Shown here piece after piece: positions 35,568 to 52,847 of a stretch of 64,000 bases of DNA; position 1 is the first letter of the stretch; every line of letters begins with the position of its first letter. Both the position numbers and the translations under genes were made by a program. The notes beneath the pieces were generated by a model. That model had not been told where the DNA came from. It did not search any database and saw only the letters and a program-made list of their open reading frames with translations. Origin of the DNA: Eunapius fragilis (lineage: Eukaryota > Porifera > Demospongiae > Spongillida > Spongillidae); assembly GCA_963681505.1 (NCBI GenBank), contig OY811980.1:459001-523000 (forward strand). The letters are read 5' to 3'.

Positions 35568-36176
35568 CTACTGCCCAGTTTGCATGTGTTATAAGAAGTG
35601 TGAAATTTTTTATATGTAATTGAACCTTGGTAATTTAATTGAATTGGCACATATCTTGATTGCTGACAAACTATTGATCGAAGTAATGATCAGGACGGCT
35701 GACCTTAACTATGATGGGCGTGGCACACAATAGTTAACTAACCAAATATAGTTAATTAATAGTTTTTAAATTAATAGTTAAGGCATCACTTATAATGCAT
35801 CATAATTTCACTGGTATGTGAAGCTATGTATATTTTGGGCATTCTATAATACATGTATAAGGGCATTCCGGGGGGGGGGGGGGGGAGGAAAGTCATTACT
35901 AGTATATGGAACCCTAGCCTCGTCCCCAGGCCCTATTTTTATGGGCAAATTTTTTTTTTTGCCCACACAAACTTTAATACAAAAATAGGGCCTGGGAACG
36001 GGGCGCCAAAAATCGGAATAAATTACGGTTAACGGAAGGCAATTGTACAATAATTTTATGGAGTACCGTAATTTAATTTGCGTCAAAGATATTATAATTA
36101 TGACGTTTCCACAGTTACATGCGCAATTTTTTTCCGACGAGCCTATTCTCTATTTAATGCACACGTAGTTGCAATT
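35568..36176. other. Intergenic interval FRRS1-like gene to DMAP1
   Basis: AT-rich 3' region with near-repeats of the form ttaattaatagttttt around 35750-35780, a G-run at 35870-35885 and the palindromic element listed separately. No coding sequence seen. Confidence 0.5.
35917..36004. mobile_element. 88-bp palindromic element (MITE-like)
   Basis: Left arm gcctcgtccccaggccctat and right arm ataggg cctgggaacggggc are inverted copies with two or three mismatches. An inner arm tgggcaaa/tttgccca repeats the symmetry. No coding capacity. Confidence 0.65.
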
Positions 36177-39100
36177 ATGGACAGTGACGTGAAGGACATT
36201 CTCGACCTAGATCGCGAGTCTTCCTCTGGCACACCGCAGTTTTTAAAAGAAGCAATAATGGGTCAAAAGGTGGAGATACACTTTTTTTTTCGAGTGTATC
36301 GCCAAACGATACTCTCACGGTGCATATCCAGGAGCCAAAGAAAATGAAGAAAACAGAACCAATGATGAAACGCCCGACAGGAATGAACAGAGAAGTCTAC
36401 GCATTGTTGTATAGCGACAATAAAGACTCGTGCGTGGATTATAATGCCTATATCGCTTGACATATTAACTACCATCGAACCGCAGGAACGCCACCTCCTT
36501 GATACCCACTGATACCGGCTGTGGATACAGGCAACCAAAGGCTCGCTTGGGTAGGAAGCATGTGCGTTCATGGAAGTGGCTACCCTTCACCAATCCTGCA
36601 CGACAGGTTTGTATCCATGCAACTTGAGTCTTGGGGTTAAATGATAGGTCTCTTTACTAAGGACGGATTAGCTCTTCAACACTGGAGGAGGACTGCTGAC
36701 GAAGGGAAGGACTACGCATTTGCCCAGTTTAATAAGTCAGTTGATGTGCCTGCCTACACTGACGAGGAGTATTCTGTGAGTGGTCATGTGATTGTCATGT
36801 GACCATACTGTCACCTGATGCCACTCTCCTGGTGCAGAAGCACCTCGCGGAGGAGACTTGGACCAAAGAGGAGACAGATCATCTGTTTGAGCTATGCAGG
36901 TGGGTGTGGCATGTGAGGGTAATATGGTGGTATGAAGGAGGTTGGTTATGGTGGGGGTGATATGAAGAAGGATGGATATGGTGGCTGTGGCATTTATGGC
37001 TGTTGGATACTGTTCACTTTGCTGCAGGCGGTTTGACCTTCGCTTCATCATCATCCAGGATAGGTTTGAAGTGGGCAGATTCCAGGTATGGGTGTGGTTA
37101 CCGTGGCTACGTTGTTTTCTATTTCTAAACTTATTTATTTTTAGAAGCGTTCTATAGAAGATCTGAAGGAGAGGTATTATAGTGTGTGCAACCGTATCAG
37201 GAAGGTATGCACTACACATGAGCACTGTGATTGTTGTATCTCGATACTCCTTCCTCTTTTTCTATACCTCCCTCCTCCCTACCTTCCTCTTATCATTCTT
37301 GCCACATCTCTTATCCTCCTCCTCCTCCACCTCTCTTCCTCCCTCCTCTCCACTCTGTGCAAAGGCCCACAGTCAAGGCAATGGTGAAAGTGAGCTGATA
37401 GCGTTTGATGCGGCACACGAATGCAGACGTAAGCAGCAGTTGGAGCGACTGCTGGGAAGGACCAGAGAGCAGGTGGCAGAGGAGGAGGTACTGCTGGCAG
37501 AACTCAAGAAGATTGAGACGAGGAAGAAGGAGCGAGAGAAGAAGCAACATGACCTCCAGAAACTCATTTCTGCTGCTGAACAGAATGTGGACAGGTTCGT
37601 TGCAATAGTTGGGGGAGTGGGAAGAGGGTGTGGCTTGTTGAGTTTCTGTACTGACCAACAGTACTCAGAAAGTAAATGTGAAGAAATCTTCAACTTCAAA
37701 AAAGATCAAAACTCTTGGAGTAGCTGGTGTACCAGGTACTCCACAGCAACCAAAGGTGTGTGACGTATTTTGGAGCTTGTAGTAGTTGTAAGGGTACACA
37801 TGTCTATCACATGTGGTATGTTGTAAGGGTACACATGTCTATCACATGCGGTATGTTGTAAGGGTACACGTGTCTATCACATGCGGTATGTTGTAAGGGT
37901 ACACATGTCTATCACATGCGGTATGTTGTAAGGGTACACGTGTCTATCACATGCGGTATGTTGTAAGGGTACACATGTCCATCACATGTGGTATGTTGTA
38001 AGGGTACACATGTCACATGTCTATCATATGTGGTATGTGATTAGTCTCATTTGTGTCCTTTCTAATAAAAGGTTGCAGAATCATCTGTAGTTTTCAAATC
38101 ATATGACAAGGCAAGCGGTGTGACTCTCAGAAGTAGCAAGGTACTCACTCCCTCCCTCCCTGCTACTGCATCAGCATATGTGTTACTAACCTTTGCACAC
38201 CCTCAGATGAAGACGCCCATGACTCTTGGTCAACGAAAGGCTAAAGCCATTGAACAGTTTTTGGAAGAAATGACCATAGGTGCAAATTTCACATGCACGC
38301 ACATACAAGCACAAAGACACGCCACACACAGCCACACACGTGTGTCACATACAGGGGTGTCAGTGTAGGTTGTTTTCTGATTGTATTTGGGTATTTCATG
38401 TCTGGTACATTTGTATATGAATTAGTTTACAGTGGCAAATATGTATAGTTGATTACTGGTAAGGTAGCTTTATGATGACAGAGTAAGTAATATTTCATTT
38501 AAACTGGTTAATTCACCTATCATACAGTATCAGAGGCATGTGGGAACTGCTGCTCCTTTCCTCACTCCAAATAACCCTCACTCTCCTCACTCCAAATAAC
38601 CCCACTCTCCTCACTCCCTCTGTAGGCATAAGACCTATGCCAACAGAACAGATATGTGTCCAGTTCAATGAACTGAGGTAATGGAGCAGTAATTGTGTGT
38701 GTGTGTGTGTGATGTGATTTTCACACTACTGGGACATTAGAAACGACATCCTATTGCTATTGGACCTTAAAGCAGCCTGTGAAGTGTGCGAGTTTGAACT
38801 GCAGTCACTGCGGTGAGTGAACCCTCTCATTCCCCTCACCTGTGCCTATTCTTACTTCATGCTTGTGCATATCAAACAGACACAAGTGTGAGGATCTTTC
38901 TCCCACCAAGTCTGCTTCTGTTAGACCCTCAGGTGAGATAATTTTAGCTAGAAGACTTGTTGTGACATAGGAGGACGAGGAGAGGGAGTGAGCCAACAAT
39001 ATTTATTTCATTCCCACAGGGATGTCTTTGCTTGCCTCTTCCCCAGACCTACCCCTTGGAACACCAAAAAGGGTGAATGGTGTTCAAAGTAATGTCTGTA

Positions 39101-39475
39101 CGTGTATGTGCAAGCTGTCCCCTCCCATGTAGCCCTCTTTGTCTGGATCTCCAACTGTGGACCTTTCTCCTGTCACATTTGGGGTATGTAAACCACACAC
39201 CCAATCTTACACATGTAAGGCCAGCAAGTTTTACAGAACCTGCATATCAGTATGATGTTGATCATGTATGCTGGCTGGCTTTTAGGTTGCATGTATTACA
39301 CAATACACGAGATGTTACCAAGGCAACCATGTTCTCATGCCCCCCCCCAGCGGAAAAGAAAACTTCCCAACCTAGATACCTCATCCATTACTAAGAAGAT
39401 CAGAAGAGCACAGGTGATGTATTCAGTATTGATTTATATTTATTGTCTCTTACTGTGTGCGTCTTTATTTAGTGA
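36177..39475 (+). CDS. DMAP1: DNMT1-associated protein 1 (NuA4/SRCAP subunit, Swc4-type)
   Basis: Nuclear subunit shared by the NuA4/TIP60 acetyltransferase and SRCAP remodelling complexes. Eighteen exons were traced in phase: 36177-36269, 36332-36429, 36486-36606, 36662-36775, 36838-36899, 37028-37085, 37145-37204, 37365-37594, 37662-37755, 38072-38140, 38207-38279, 38626-38677, 38741-38812, 38880-38932, 39020-39072, 39133-39183, 39351-39413 and a stop-only exon at 39473. This gives about 472 residues (human 467). Signatures: VKDILDLDRESSSGTPQF, NREVYALLYSDNKDS, KHVRSWKWLPFTNPAR, the SANT-like TWTKEETDHLFELCRRFDLR, KRSIEDLKERYYSVCNRIRK, TREQVAEEEVLLAELKKIE and KAIEQFLEEMTIGIRPMPTE. Introns 1-6 are about 55-125 bp. 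A C-terminal Ser/Pro extension ending RKRKLPNLDTSS is not a family feature I recognise. If the last acceptor is not used, the frame ends at 39494. Confidence 0.94.
37796..38036. repeat. 37-bp minisatellite in DMAP1 intron 9
   Basis: Six to seven copies containing gtaagggtacacatgtctat followed by cacatgcggtatgtt. Confidence 0.94.
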
Positions 39476-39800
39476 GCATATGGATCACAATTGAGACTAT
39501 ACACCAACAAACTGAATCGCATAGAATTTGTAACCCCACTCATGGGTGAACTTTAATTCAGCAGATATAGCCCTGGCCCCCCCCTTGGTTTTCTCTGCAG
39601 GCTTCATTTTTATACAAAATTGAAACATTGGTTTAAATAAGTCAACACAGGTGATAAATGCAAGAACAAGATAAATGAAATCAAGCAGATTACATAAGAA
39701 TAGCATAAGTTGTAGTGATTGTAGTGGAAGTGACTGCGAAGCTGCTGACCTAACTCCATTATCCTCATAAGGGGAGGTGATACACAGAATGACCACAGCT
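39476..39800. other. Tail-to-tail 3' interval of DMAP1 and vasa
   Basis: 325 bp between convergent stop codons, AT-rich, holding both 3' UTRs. Nothing else recognised. Confidence 0.5.
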
Positions 39801-44476
<4,676 letters not shown>

Positions 44477-44897
44477 TACTACTCATAAGCTTAAGACTTT
44501 ACAGCTTATAAGCTTTTACTCTGTTGGCAAAAATCGTCACGCACGATAGGCAATGATAGCCACGTGGCTAATAGTCGCGTGCTAGCTTTTAACGAAACTT
44601 AAAAGATTAATTAATTTGAGTGTGAAAATTATATATATTTTTTAAAATAGGCGCTTTTTTTTCGATCTGGTGGGTTAACCCATTCGGTTGCTCACCCCAA
44701 CCTTGCGGTGGAAGGAAGGGAAAATTTTATACAACCTCGACAATGAAGAGAATTAATAAACGGAAAAAGAAAATGCGTTTTGTACACAAAATTAAATTCA
44801 CACACAAATTGCTACGGTCCAACTATCACCTGATGGTAGGTACTGCGGGAACTGCATTGACGGCCGGGTGGATACTAGCTGCTGTGTAGGGTGGCTG
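44477..44897. other. Intergenic interval kelch gene to vasa (both minus)
   Basis: Contains the vasa promoter side (44477 to about 44700, AT-rich with A- and T-runs) and the 3' UTR of the kelch gene. No coding sequence recognised. Confidence 0.5.
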
Positions 44898-47800
44898 TCA
44901 TGTGGTGAGTCCTTGGACCTGCTTCATAATGGCATCCAACTTCTTGCTCTTCTGCTGAAAGACCTCCTGGTCGTGGCTAAGATCACTGTGAAGCCTCTCA
45001 AGACGTTCCTAAAGAGTTACATCAGTCACCACACCCCTCAACTCCTGATGCCCCAACTCTGCCTTCCTCAACATAAAACCAACCCATCTCCTATCCACAA
45101 CCTCCTCACAGTGATTATCCCTCAGTACCTTCCCCTCAGTACCTTCCCCTCAGTACCTTCCCCTCAGTACCTTCCCCTCAGTACCTTCCCCTCAGTACCT
45201 CCCCCTCAGTACCTTCCCCTCAGTACCTTCCCCTCAGTACCTCCCCCTCAGTACCTCCCTCTCAGTACCTTCCCCTCAGTACCTCCCCCTCAGTACCTCC
45301 CCCTCAGTACCTTCCCCTCAGTACCTCCCCCTCAGTACCTTCCCCTCAGTACCTTCCCCTCAGTACCTTCCCCTCAGTACCTTCCCCTCAGTACCTTCCC
45401 CTCAGTACCTTCCCCTCAGTACCTCCCCCTCAGTACCTTCCCCTCAGTACCTTCCCCTCAGTACCTCCCCCTCAGTACCTCCCCCTCAGTACCTTCCCCT
45501 CAGTACCTTCCCCTCAGTACCTTCCCCTCAGTACCTCCCCCTCAGTACCTTCCCCTCAGTACCTCCCCCTCAGTACCTTCCCCTCAGTACCTTCCCCTCA
45601 GTACCTTCCCCTCAGTACCTTCCCCTCAGTACCTTCCCTCAGTACCTTCCCCTCAGTACCTCCCCCTCAGTACCTTCCCCTCAGTACCTTCCCCTCAGTA
45701 CCTTCCCCTCAGTACCTTCCCCTCAGTACCTTCCCCTCAGTACCTTCCCCTCAGTACCTCCCCCTCAGTACCTTCCCCTCAGTACCTTCCCCTCAGTACC
45801 TCCCCCTCAGTACCTCCCCCTCAGTACCTTCCCCTCAGTACCTTCCCCTCAGTACCTTCCCCTCAGTACCTCCCCCTCAGTACCTTCCCCTCAGTACCTC
45901 CCCCTCAGTACCTTCCCCTCAGTACCTTCCCCTCAGTACCTTCCCCTCAGTACCTTCCCCTCAGTACCTTCCCTCAGTACCTTCCCCTCAGTACCTCCCC
46001 CTCAGTACCTTCCCCTCAGTACCTTCCCCTCAGTACCTTCCCCTCAGTACCTTCCCCTCAGTACCTTCCCCTCAGTACCTTCCCCTCAGTACCTCCCCCT
46101 CAGTACCTCCCCCTCAATACCTTCCCCTCAGTACCTTCCCCTCAGTACCTCCCCCTCAGTACCTTCCCCTCAGTACCTTCCCCTCAGTACCTTCCCCTCA
46201 GTACCTTCCCCTCAGTACCTTCCCCTCAGTACCTCCCCCTCAGTACCTCCCCCTCAATACCTTCCCCTCAGTACCTTCCCCTCAGTACCTCCCCCTCAGT
46301 ACCTTCCCCTCAGTACCTTCCCCTCAGTACCTTCCCCTCAGTACCTTCCCCTCAGTACCTTCCCCTCAGTACCTCCCCCTCAGTACCTCCCCCTCAGTAC
46401 CTTCCCCTCAGTACCTTCCCCTCAGTACCTTTTCCTCAGCATTTCTTCTTCGTGCTTCGTCGATCTCCTTCTGTTGGGAGTCCAGCCACTCCTCGTTCTG
46501 ACGCCTATGTTGCTCAAACATTTCAGTAAGGCTCTACAGGTTTTGAGGTATGCAAAATGATCTAGCATGCTTGTATCACCCTCCCCCCTCCTCCTCCTCA
46601 AATACCTTTTGCTGTAGCTCGAACAGCTCGGAATATGCTTTCTTCTCAGCTTCAAATGCTACTCTCTCAGATGCAAGTGTTTCAGCAGCTCTATAATGAA
46701 TGTGTCATATCAGCGCCATCTGTCTCCCACCCACCCCACCTCCCTCACATTGTCTCCTCCCACCCACACCACCCCCCTCACATCTGTCTTCTCCCACCCA
46801 CCCCACCTCCCTCACATTGTCTCCTCCCACCCACCTCACCTCCCTCACATCTGTCTCCTCACATCCACCCCACCTCCCTCACAACCACTCCCTTACCTCC
46901 CTCACAACCACTCCCTTTCTCCAACTCACACATCTGCCTCATGAAGCTTCTCTGCTAGTGAACTAATCATGTCAGTGATTCCTTTGACATACATGGATTT
47001 CATTTCTTCCAAGTCTCTAGGCTTGACAGCCTGAAATTATGGAGGAGGAGGAGGAGGAGGAGGGGAGGAGGGATATACTCAGGCAGGAGATAGATGGGAG
47101 AATGAGGGGTAGTCAAATCAGTACCTTGGTTGTAGGAACCACAGCCTTCCTAGGAGCAGGGAGAGGTGTGTTGAGAGTATAGCGAGTTCTTGGTGGTGGG
47201 ATGGGTTCAAACCTGGGGAAGAGGTAGTAAAGGATGGGGAAGAGGCAGTATGAGGGAGGAGGTAGTAAAGGATGGGGAAGAGGCAGTATGAAGGAGGAGG
47301 TAGTAAAGGATGGGGAAGAGGCAGTATGAGGGAGGAGGTAGTAAGGATGGGGAAGAGGCAGTATGAGGGAGGAGGTAGTAAGGATGGGGAAGAGGCAGTA
47401 TGAAGGAGGAGGGAGGAGGTAGTAAAGGATGGGGAAGAGGCAGTATGAAGGAGGAGGGACGAGGTAGTAAGGAAGGGGAAGAGGCAGTATGAAGGAGGAG
47501 GGAGGAGGTAGTAAAGGATGGGGAAGAGGCAGTAAAGGACGGGGAAGAGGCAGTATGTTGGGAAGGAGGATGAGGAAGTAATGGATGCAGTGGAACTATT
47601 TGAATGATGGAGGCAACCCCAGTACTCTGAAATAAAACATGTGTACAACACTACTCTAGGATTCAGGTATTGTGAACGTTTGCACAATTACCGACAGAAT
47701 TTTATTATTTGTGTGTGATGGTTAGGGAAAACACTCACCCTGCAACTGGAACTGTTGGATGCAAATGACAATTGAGATAATGTGGTGCACGTTATTTAGA

Positions 47801-50800
47801 ACATGTCCTACCAGTCATTTGTACAGTCCACAGATCATTGAACTCTCCTTCCGTGCTGGTACCTCCAAACACCACAAGATGAGAGTGAGCCTGTGCAAAG
47901 GGTTAGGATTGTGTACTGGTGTGTGTACTGATGTGTGTGTACTGATGTGTGTGTACTGATGTGTGTACTGATGTGTGTATTGATGTGTGTGTACTGATGT
48001 GTGTACTGATGTGTGTACTGATGTGTGTATTGATGTGTGTGTACTGATGTGTGTACTGATGTGTGTACTGATGTGTGTACTGATGTATGTACTGATGTGT
48101 GTACTGATGTATGTACTGATGTGTGTACTGATGTGTGTATTGATGTGTGTACTGATGTGTGTACTGATGTGTGTACTGATGTGTGTACTGATGTATGTAC
48201 TGATGTGTGTACTGATGTGTGTACTGATGTGTGTACTGATGTGTGTACTGATGTATGTACTGATGTATGTACTGATGTATGTACTGATGTGTGTACTGAT
48301 GTGTGTACTGATGTGTGTACTGATGTGTGTACTGATGTGTGTACTGATGTATGTACTGATGTATGTATTGTATCCAAGTATTCCACACACCAGTCACTTA
48401 GGCAACTAGCCCCACCCACTGCATTACTTTTCTATGAACAATGGCTGTCGTGTGACCATAGCGAGCAGGGGGCGTGACACTTCCAGTTGAAGCCAGGCTG
48501 CAACAGAGGGTCTCTGTTCCAAGCAAGTGAGAACACGAGGCCATAAAGATGAATTTGTTAGCGTGGTGTGTGACTGTGTGTGTGTGTGATGAGTGTACTT
48601 GCTGTCATGTCAACCACATGAAGATCAGCGAAGGCCTGTTCCTCTCCATTGGTGCCACTATACCCACCAAACATGACAAGGTACTGGTCAGCCATTGAAA
48701 AAGAAAAGAAAGTTTTGAGTCATGAGGAAAGGGTAATGTGGGGGGGTAGGGGTGGGGGGTTGGGGTGTGTGAGTAATGTGGGGGGTTGGGTAATGTGGGG
48801 GGTAGGGGTGGGGGGTTGGGGTGTGTGAGTAATGTGGGGGGTTGGGTAATGTGGGGTAGGGGTGGGGGGTTGGGGTGTGTGAATAATGTGGGGGGTTGGG
48901 TAATGTGGGGGGTAGGGGTGGGGGGTTGGGGTGTGTGAGTAATGTGGGGGGTTGGGTAATGTGGGGGGTTGGGTAATGTGGGGGAGGGTATGGGTAATGT
49001 GGGGGTAGGGGTGTGGGGTAATGTGGGGGTAGGGTGTGGGGTAATGTGTGGTGTGGGGTATGTGAGGTGTGGTGTGGGGTATGTGAGGTGTGGTGTGGGG
49101 TATGTGAGGTGTGGTGTGGGGTAATGTGGGGCGGGGCACAGGGGGAAATGTGGGGGTGGGGAGGAGGTAGGGAAGGACATCCTCCCCACTCCCTCCCATC
49201 CCCACGCTCATACCCAATTGTTGAGGCAGGTCAGGGCAGGGTAGTCACGAGGCAGTGGTACTGTCCCTTTGAGGTCCAAACATGTCCACAGCATAGAGTC
49301 TGTGCACACAAAGAGATATCTTATGTGCCTTTGCACACATGCTAGTACCCAGACCAACAAACCCCATCCCTCTCCTCACTAAGGACAAGTCCTACCCCCT
49401 CTTCTCACCAAGGGCAACAAGCCCCACCCCTCTCACTGGTGGATCCAGGGGGGGGGGGGGGGTTGCAACCCCCCCCTTTCAAATCCGTAATGAATAATTA
49501 TCATTAGTAACAATTAAGAATTATTGCGATGTAAAGATGGCTGAAATTCGTAATACAACTGCAGCTCTGCGAGCAAACAAACAGCAAGGCAGTATTATGA
49601 CGTTATGCAGTGTTGTGTTCATGATATAATGAAAAAGCGTTGACGGCTGGGGCTCCGCCCCAGACCCCCTCCCACACTTTCATGAATATTAATTAACAAC
49701 CCCCCCCTTTCTGCAATCCTGGATCCGCCCCTGCCTCTCCTCACCAAGGTTTAGGTAGTAGAAGTCATTCAACCACACATTTTCCCCTGCACTGCCTGCG
49801 ATAATATACATCTTTCTGCCCACCACCACACATCCATGGTCACACCTACACCAGGGAGAAGGTTGGGGGAAAACATAAGGATGGAGGAGCTGTTCATTAA
49901 TTACGTCACGCTGGGGGAGGGGGGGGGGTATCAGCCAGTGTGACGATGTGTACATTAAGCATACATCAGTATGGGACATTGCATGGCAAGGGGGGGGGGG
50001 GGGCATAATGGTCAAAAATAGCGTGATGTAATTATGAACGGCCCCTAACCCCTGTCACCTTGGTGATGGTGGTGCTCCATGTGTTCCAGCCAAAGTCCAC
50101 TTCAGTGTTTCTACAGTTAAGAGTGGACAAGTGAGAATGTGAGGGGAGTGATGTGTAAGAGTGAAGTGAGGGTGATAATATGTGTGGGATGGGGTGAGAA
50201 TGTGAGGGGTGAGGGTTAGAATGGGTGAGGGATGGCGATGTGTGAGATGTGGCAATGTGTAAGGGGTGAGGGTGAATAGGATGAGAATATAGGGAGTGAG
50301 GGATGACGGTGATAATGTGCAAGGAGTGAGAGGGCATTGAAGAGGAAGTATCAAAAGGACATATGGGGGGGGGGTATCAATAGGTTAACCTAAGTTCAAT
50401 ATATGCACATTGTTCTGAGCCTTGCCAGACAGCACTCCCCCAAACGTGTACACCTTTCCATCTGACACCACAGCAGACAGGCTTACGGCCCTCGGTGCTA
50501 CTCCAGTAGTGCTACGGATTTTACTGGTGCTGGTTTCTAAGGAGAGTGTTTCGTGTATTAAAGCAACACTACACACACACATGTACACACGCATATGCAC
50601 ACACATGCACACACACACACAAACCAATATCAATAGCATAGAGCCCTTCAAGAGCAGTGTGGGCTCCATCTGTATCAGTTCCTCCATAGAGATAGAGGGT
50701 CGAACCAAAAGCACTTAACAGTGAGAGATGTAAGACAAGGATGAGAGAAGGGGGTGTGAGGAGGGAGGGTGAAGGAGAGAAGGGGTGTGAGGTGGGAGAG

Positions 50801-51297
50801 AAGGGTGTGAGGTGGGAGGGTGAAGGTGAGAAGGGAGTGTGAGGGGAGTGTGAAGGTGTGTAAAGGGGAGGATATACAAACGAACTTTACAGATCAACAG
50901 AACCGATGCAGACGCAAGGCTCACTTCAACGTGTGTCCTTCTCGAGGACTCGGAATGTCCCCATGCAGCTTCACGTCTTCCCAACGCGGCGCTTCCCCTC
51001 CGACTGCGGCGAAAATTAATTAGAAGCCACACATCTGCCAAGCGCTTATGGTAGAACCCTGCCTTACAGTGAAGGACGTGCAAGTCGTTGTAATAAGATT
51101 CATCTCCTCCATTAAAGCCACCGAAAATATATATGCTAGTTCCCACGACAGAACAAGCGTGCCCAGACCTAGATGGTAGCCCGTCTCGTTTCGACCTTAA
51201 AGTTTTGATGAGTCACATCGCTAACCTTGGACACGGGGGATTCGCTATAATAAGGTTTTCCCACTTCCCAAAAGCCAGCTCCATCACTACACGTCAT
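44898..51297 (-). CDS. Kelch-repeat beta-propeller protein with C-terminal coiled coil
   Basis: Cytoplasmic kelch/coiled-coil protein, resembling Rab9-effector (RABEPK) or Tea1-type proteins in layout; orthology not settled. The kelch blades are read across exons from about 51180 to 47806: RSGHACSVVGTSIYIFGGFN, REGHTL, STLYLYGGTDTDGAHTALEG, PRAVSLSAVVSDGKVYTFGG, DHGCVVVGRKMYIIAGSAGE, YLVMFGGYSGTNGEE, ARYGHTTAIVHRK and HLVVFGGTSTEGEFNDLW. A Pro-rich linker (47212-47125) leads to coiled-coil exons 47030-46930, 46690-46606 (ASERVAFEAEKKAYSELFEL), 46533-46429 (MFEQHRRQNEEWLDSQQKEI) and 45008-44898 (ending KKLDAIMKQVQGLTT, stop). The putative first Met at 51297 (MTCSDGAGFWEVGKPYY) is one base out of frame with the first blade near 51193-51200. 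The gene interior is packed with repeats and a possible 13-nt exon at 47751-47739. Confidence 0.82.
45118..46436 (-). repeat. 14-bp splice-donor minisatellite in the kelch gene
   Basis: About 90 copies on the sense strand of aggggaaggtactg or agggggaggtactg. The array begins at the donor of exon 46533-46429, whose junction reads gaggaaaag|gtactgagg. Confidence 0.95.
47213..47570 (-). repeat. About 36-bp minisatellite abutting a kelch-gene acceptor
   Basis: On the sense strand, units of cctcttccccatcctttact lead into the acceptor cctcttccccag at 47213. About nine copies. Confidence 0.9.
47920..48372. repeat. 12-bp gtgtgtactgat repeat in the kelch gene
   Basis: About 37 copies of gtgtgtactgat, with gtatgt and gtattgat variants. 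Confidence 0.96.
48735..49140. repeat. taatgtggggggttggg repeats in the kelch gene
   Basis: Compound G-rich units of 17-55 bp (gggtaatgtggggggtaggg, ggggtgtgtgagtaatgtgg), changing to ggtgtggtgtggggtatgtg at the right. Confidence 0.93.
49434..49733. mobile_element. 300-bp hAT-like MITE in the kelch gene
   Basis: Left cactggtggatccagg and right cctggatccgcccctg. The right end read inverted is CAGGGGCGGATCCAGG, a common hAT-type terminal repeat. G- and C-runs lie just inside. Interior non-coding. The flanks share cctct, which may be part of the 8-bp target duplication. Confidence 0.75.
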
Positions 51298-51698
51298 TAA
51301 AAATAAATAACAAAAATAAAATGTAAGGATGTGGGCGGGGAGGCTAGGGGTGTGACCAAGAAGTGCGCGTCAAATAGAGCTGCACGGACATGGCACAGAG
51401 ACCTGGCAGAATAATTAGCTGGGTTAGGAACTTGCTGATTGGAGTAAGCTTTAGTGTGAGCCATTAGCTGGTGTATAACAGTTTACCGCTCGTAGAGGAC
51501 AGTCGAAGCTGCTCCCTGGCTGAGGAGCACTAAAACCGTGTCTCCTCGGTCACCAACCCTTCCCAATCTGCCCCCCGGGCCGAACCATAAGTTGGCTTCA
51601 AACTACTATTACGATAGAGATTCCAGAAGAGCGATCTTACCACCCACAGTGATAGCTATTAACCCTGCGCTTCTAAAGGCCGAAACAAAGTGAGCGAG

Positions 51699-51736
<38 letters not shown>

Positions 51737-52207
51737 CTGTATGTGTGCACCTGTTGGCATACGTGTCATTGTGTCTGTTTACCATTGGCTGTTAAGGTTT
51801 GACACTGGTGTGTTCGTTCATTACAAGACCAAAGTTAACGGGTTTATTTGGAAGGGGAGATAGTATTGATACGCTAGTGAGGTAATGTTACTCCAAAAAT
51901 CCGCTGGTGAGGTAGTATTACTTCAAAAATCCGAATGCGGAGCTGTGTGACTCGCGTTTTATACTTTCTTAACATATGCCCGCTTCATGCTCCCCATCCC
52001 CTTTTTTCTACAGCAGCAGCAGCCCAGTGGCTCCTATAGCCACTCCACAGATACCAGGCACAGGGCACAAGTGGGTGTGGCGAGAGACATGAACTAGTAG
52101 TAGTGAATGTAGTGAAAGTGAAGCACTTGTAACCAACACATATATATATATATACACACACACGTGTTATGTACACAACTAGTCTGTTACAACAGAGACA
52201 GAAGGAG
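51298..52207. other. Intergenic interval HMGCS to kelch gene (both minus)
   Basis: About 0.9 kb holding the kelch-gene promoter and the HMG-CoA synthase 3' UTR. Includes a (GT)n tract at 51703-51735, a duplicated ccgctggtgaggta-like segment near 51860-51930, a CAG run at 52015-52023 and an AT/AC tract at 52139-52163. No coding exon recognised. Confidence 0.5.
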
Positions 52208-52799
52208 CTATTGTGCTCTCCTGAGTGGGCACACTAGAGTACGGAGGGGTGTGGCATCCTGCACGGGGATGCGTTTGTACGACCTTCTGTGTTTGTCGTC
52301 CACGTCGACAAGGTAATATGTACCAGGCCAGAGGGACGCTGAGTCTCCCACAGGTGTGTAGGGAGCCATGTGGTGCGTATCCTCTCTCAGTTTCATGACC
52401 CGCTCAAATTCGGGAGGAGGGATGGTTAGTCTTGTCTTGAGCCGGGTTGGGAGATCGACCACACCCCCTGATACGCGGGTCAACTCTTCAATGTCTGACG
52501 TGACTCTGATGGAGTACAAAGTTGACGCTAGACCAGAGCCATAGGAAAAGAGAACTATTCTCTTGCCAGCCAGCTCAACTGCAGGTGTTCTAGAAGGGGA
52601 ACAGCAATGCATAAGGGGGGAGGTATAATGGTGACAAAGGAGATGTGTTTAGGGGGTGGAGCATAACTGTGATGAGGGTGTGTGTGTGTGTGTGTGTAAG
52701 GGGTGGTGACAAGGTAAGGGGGTGGAACATTGTAATGAGGTGTGTGTAAGGGGTGGGGCATGGTGGTGATGAGGGTGTGTGGAAGCATGTTAGTAAAGG

Positions 52800-52847
<48 letters not shown>

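Noticed and set aside
44868-46529. 553-residue plus-strand frame of YLPLSTFPSVP repeats
   Set aside because: Antisense to the kelch gene's donor-site array; no coding flanks.
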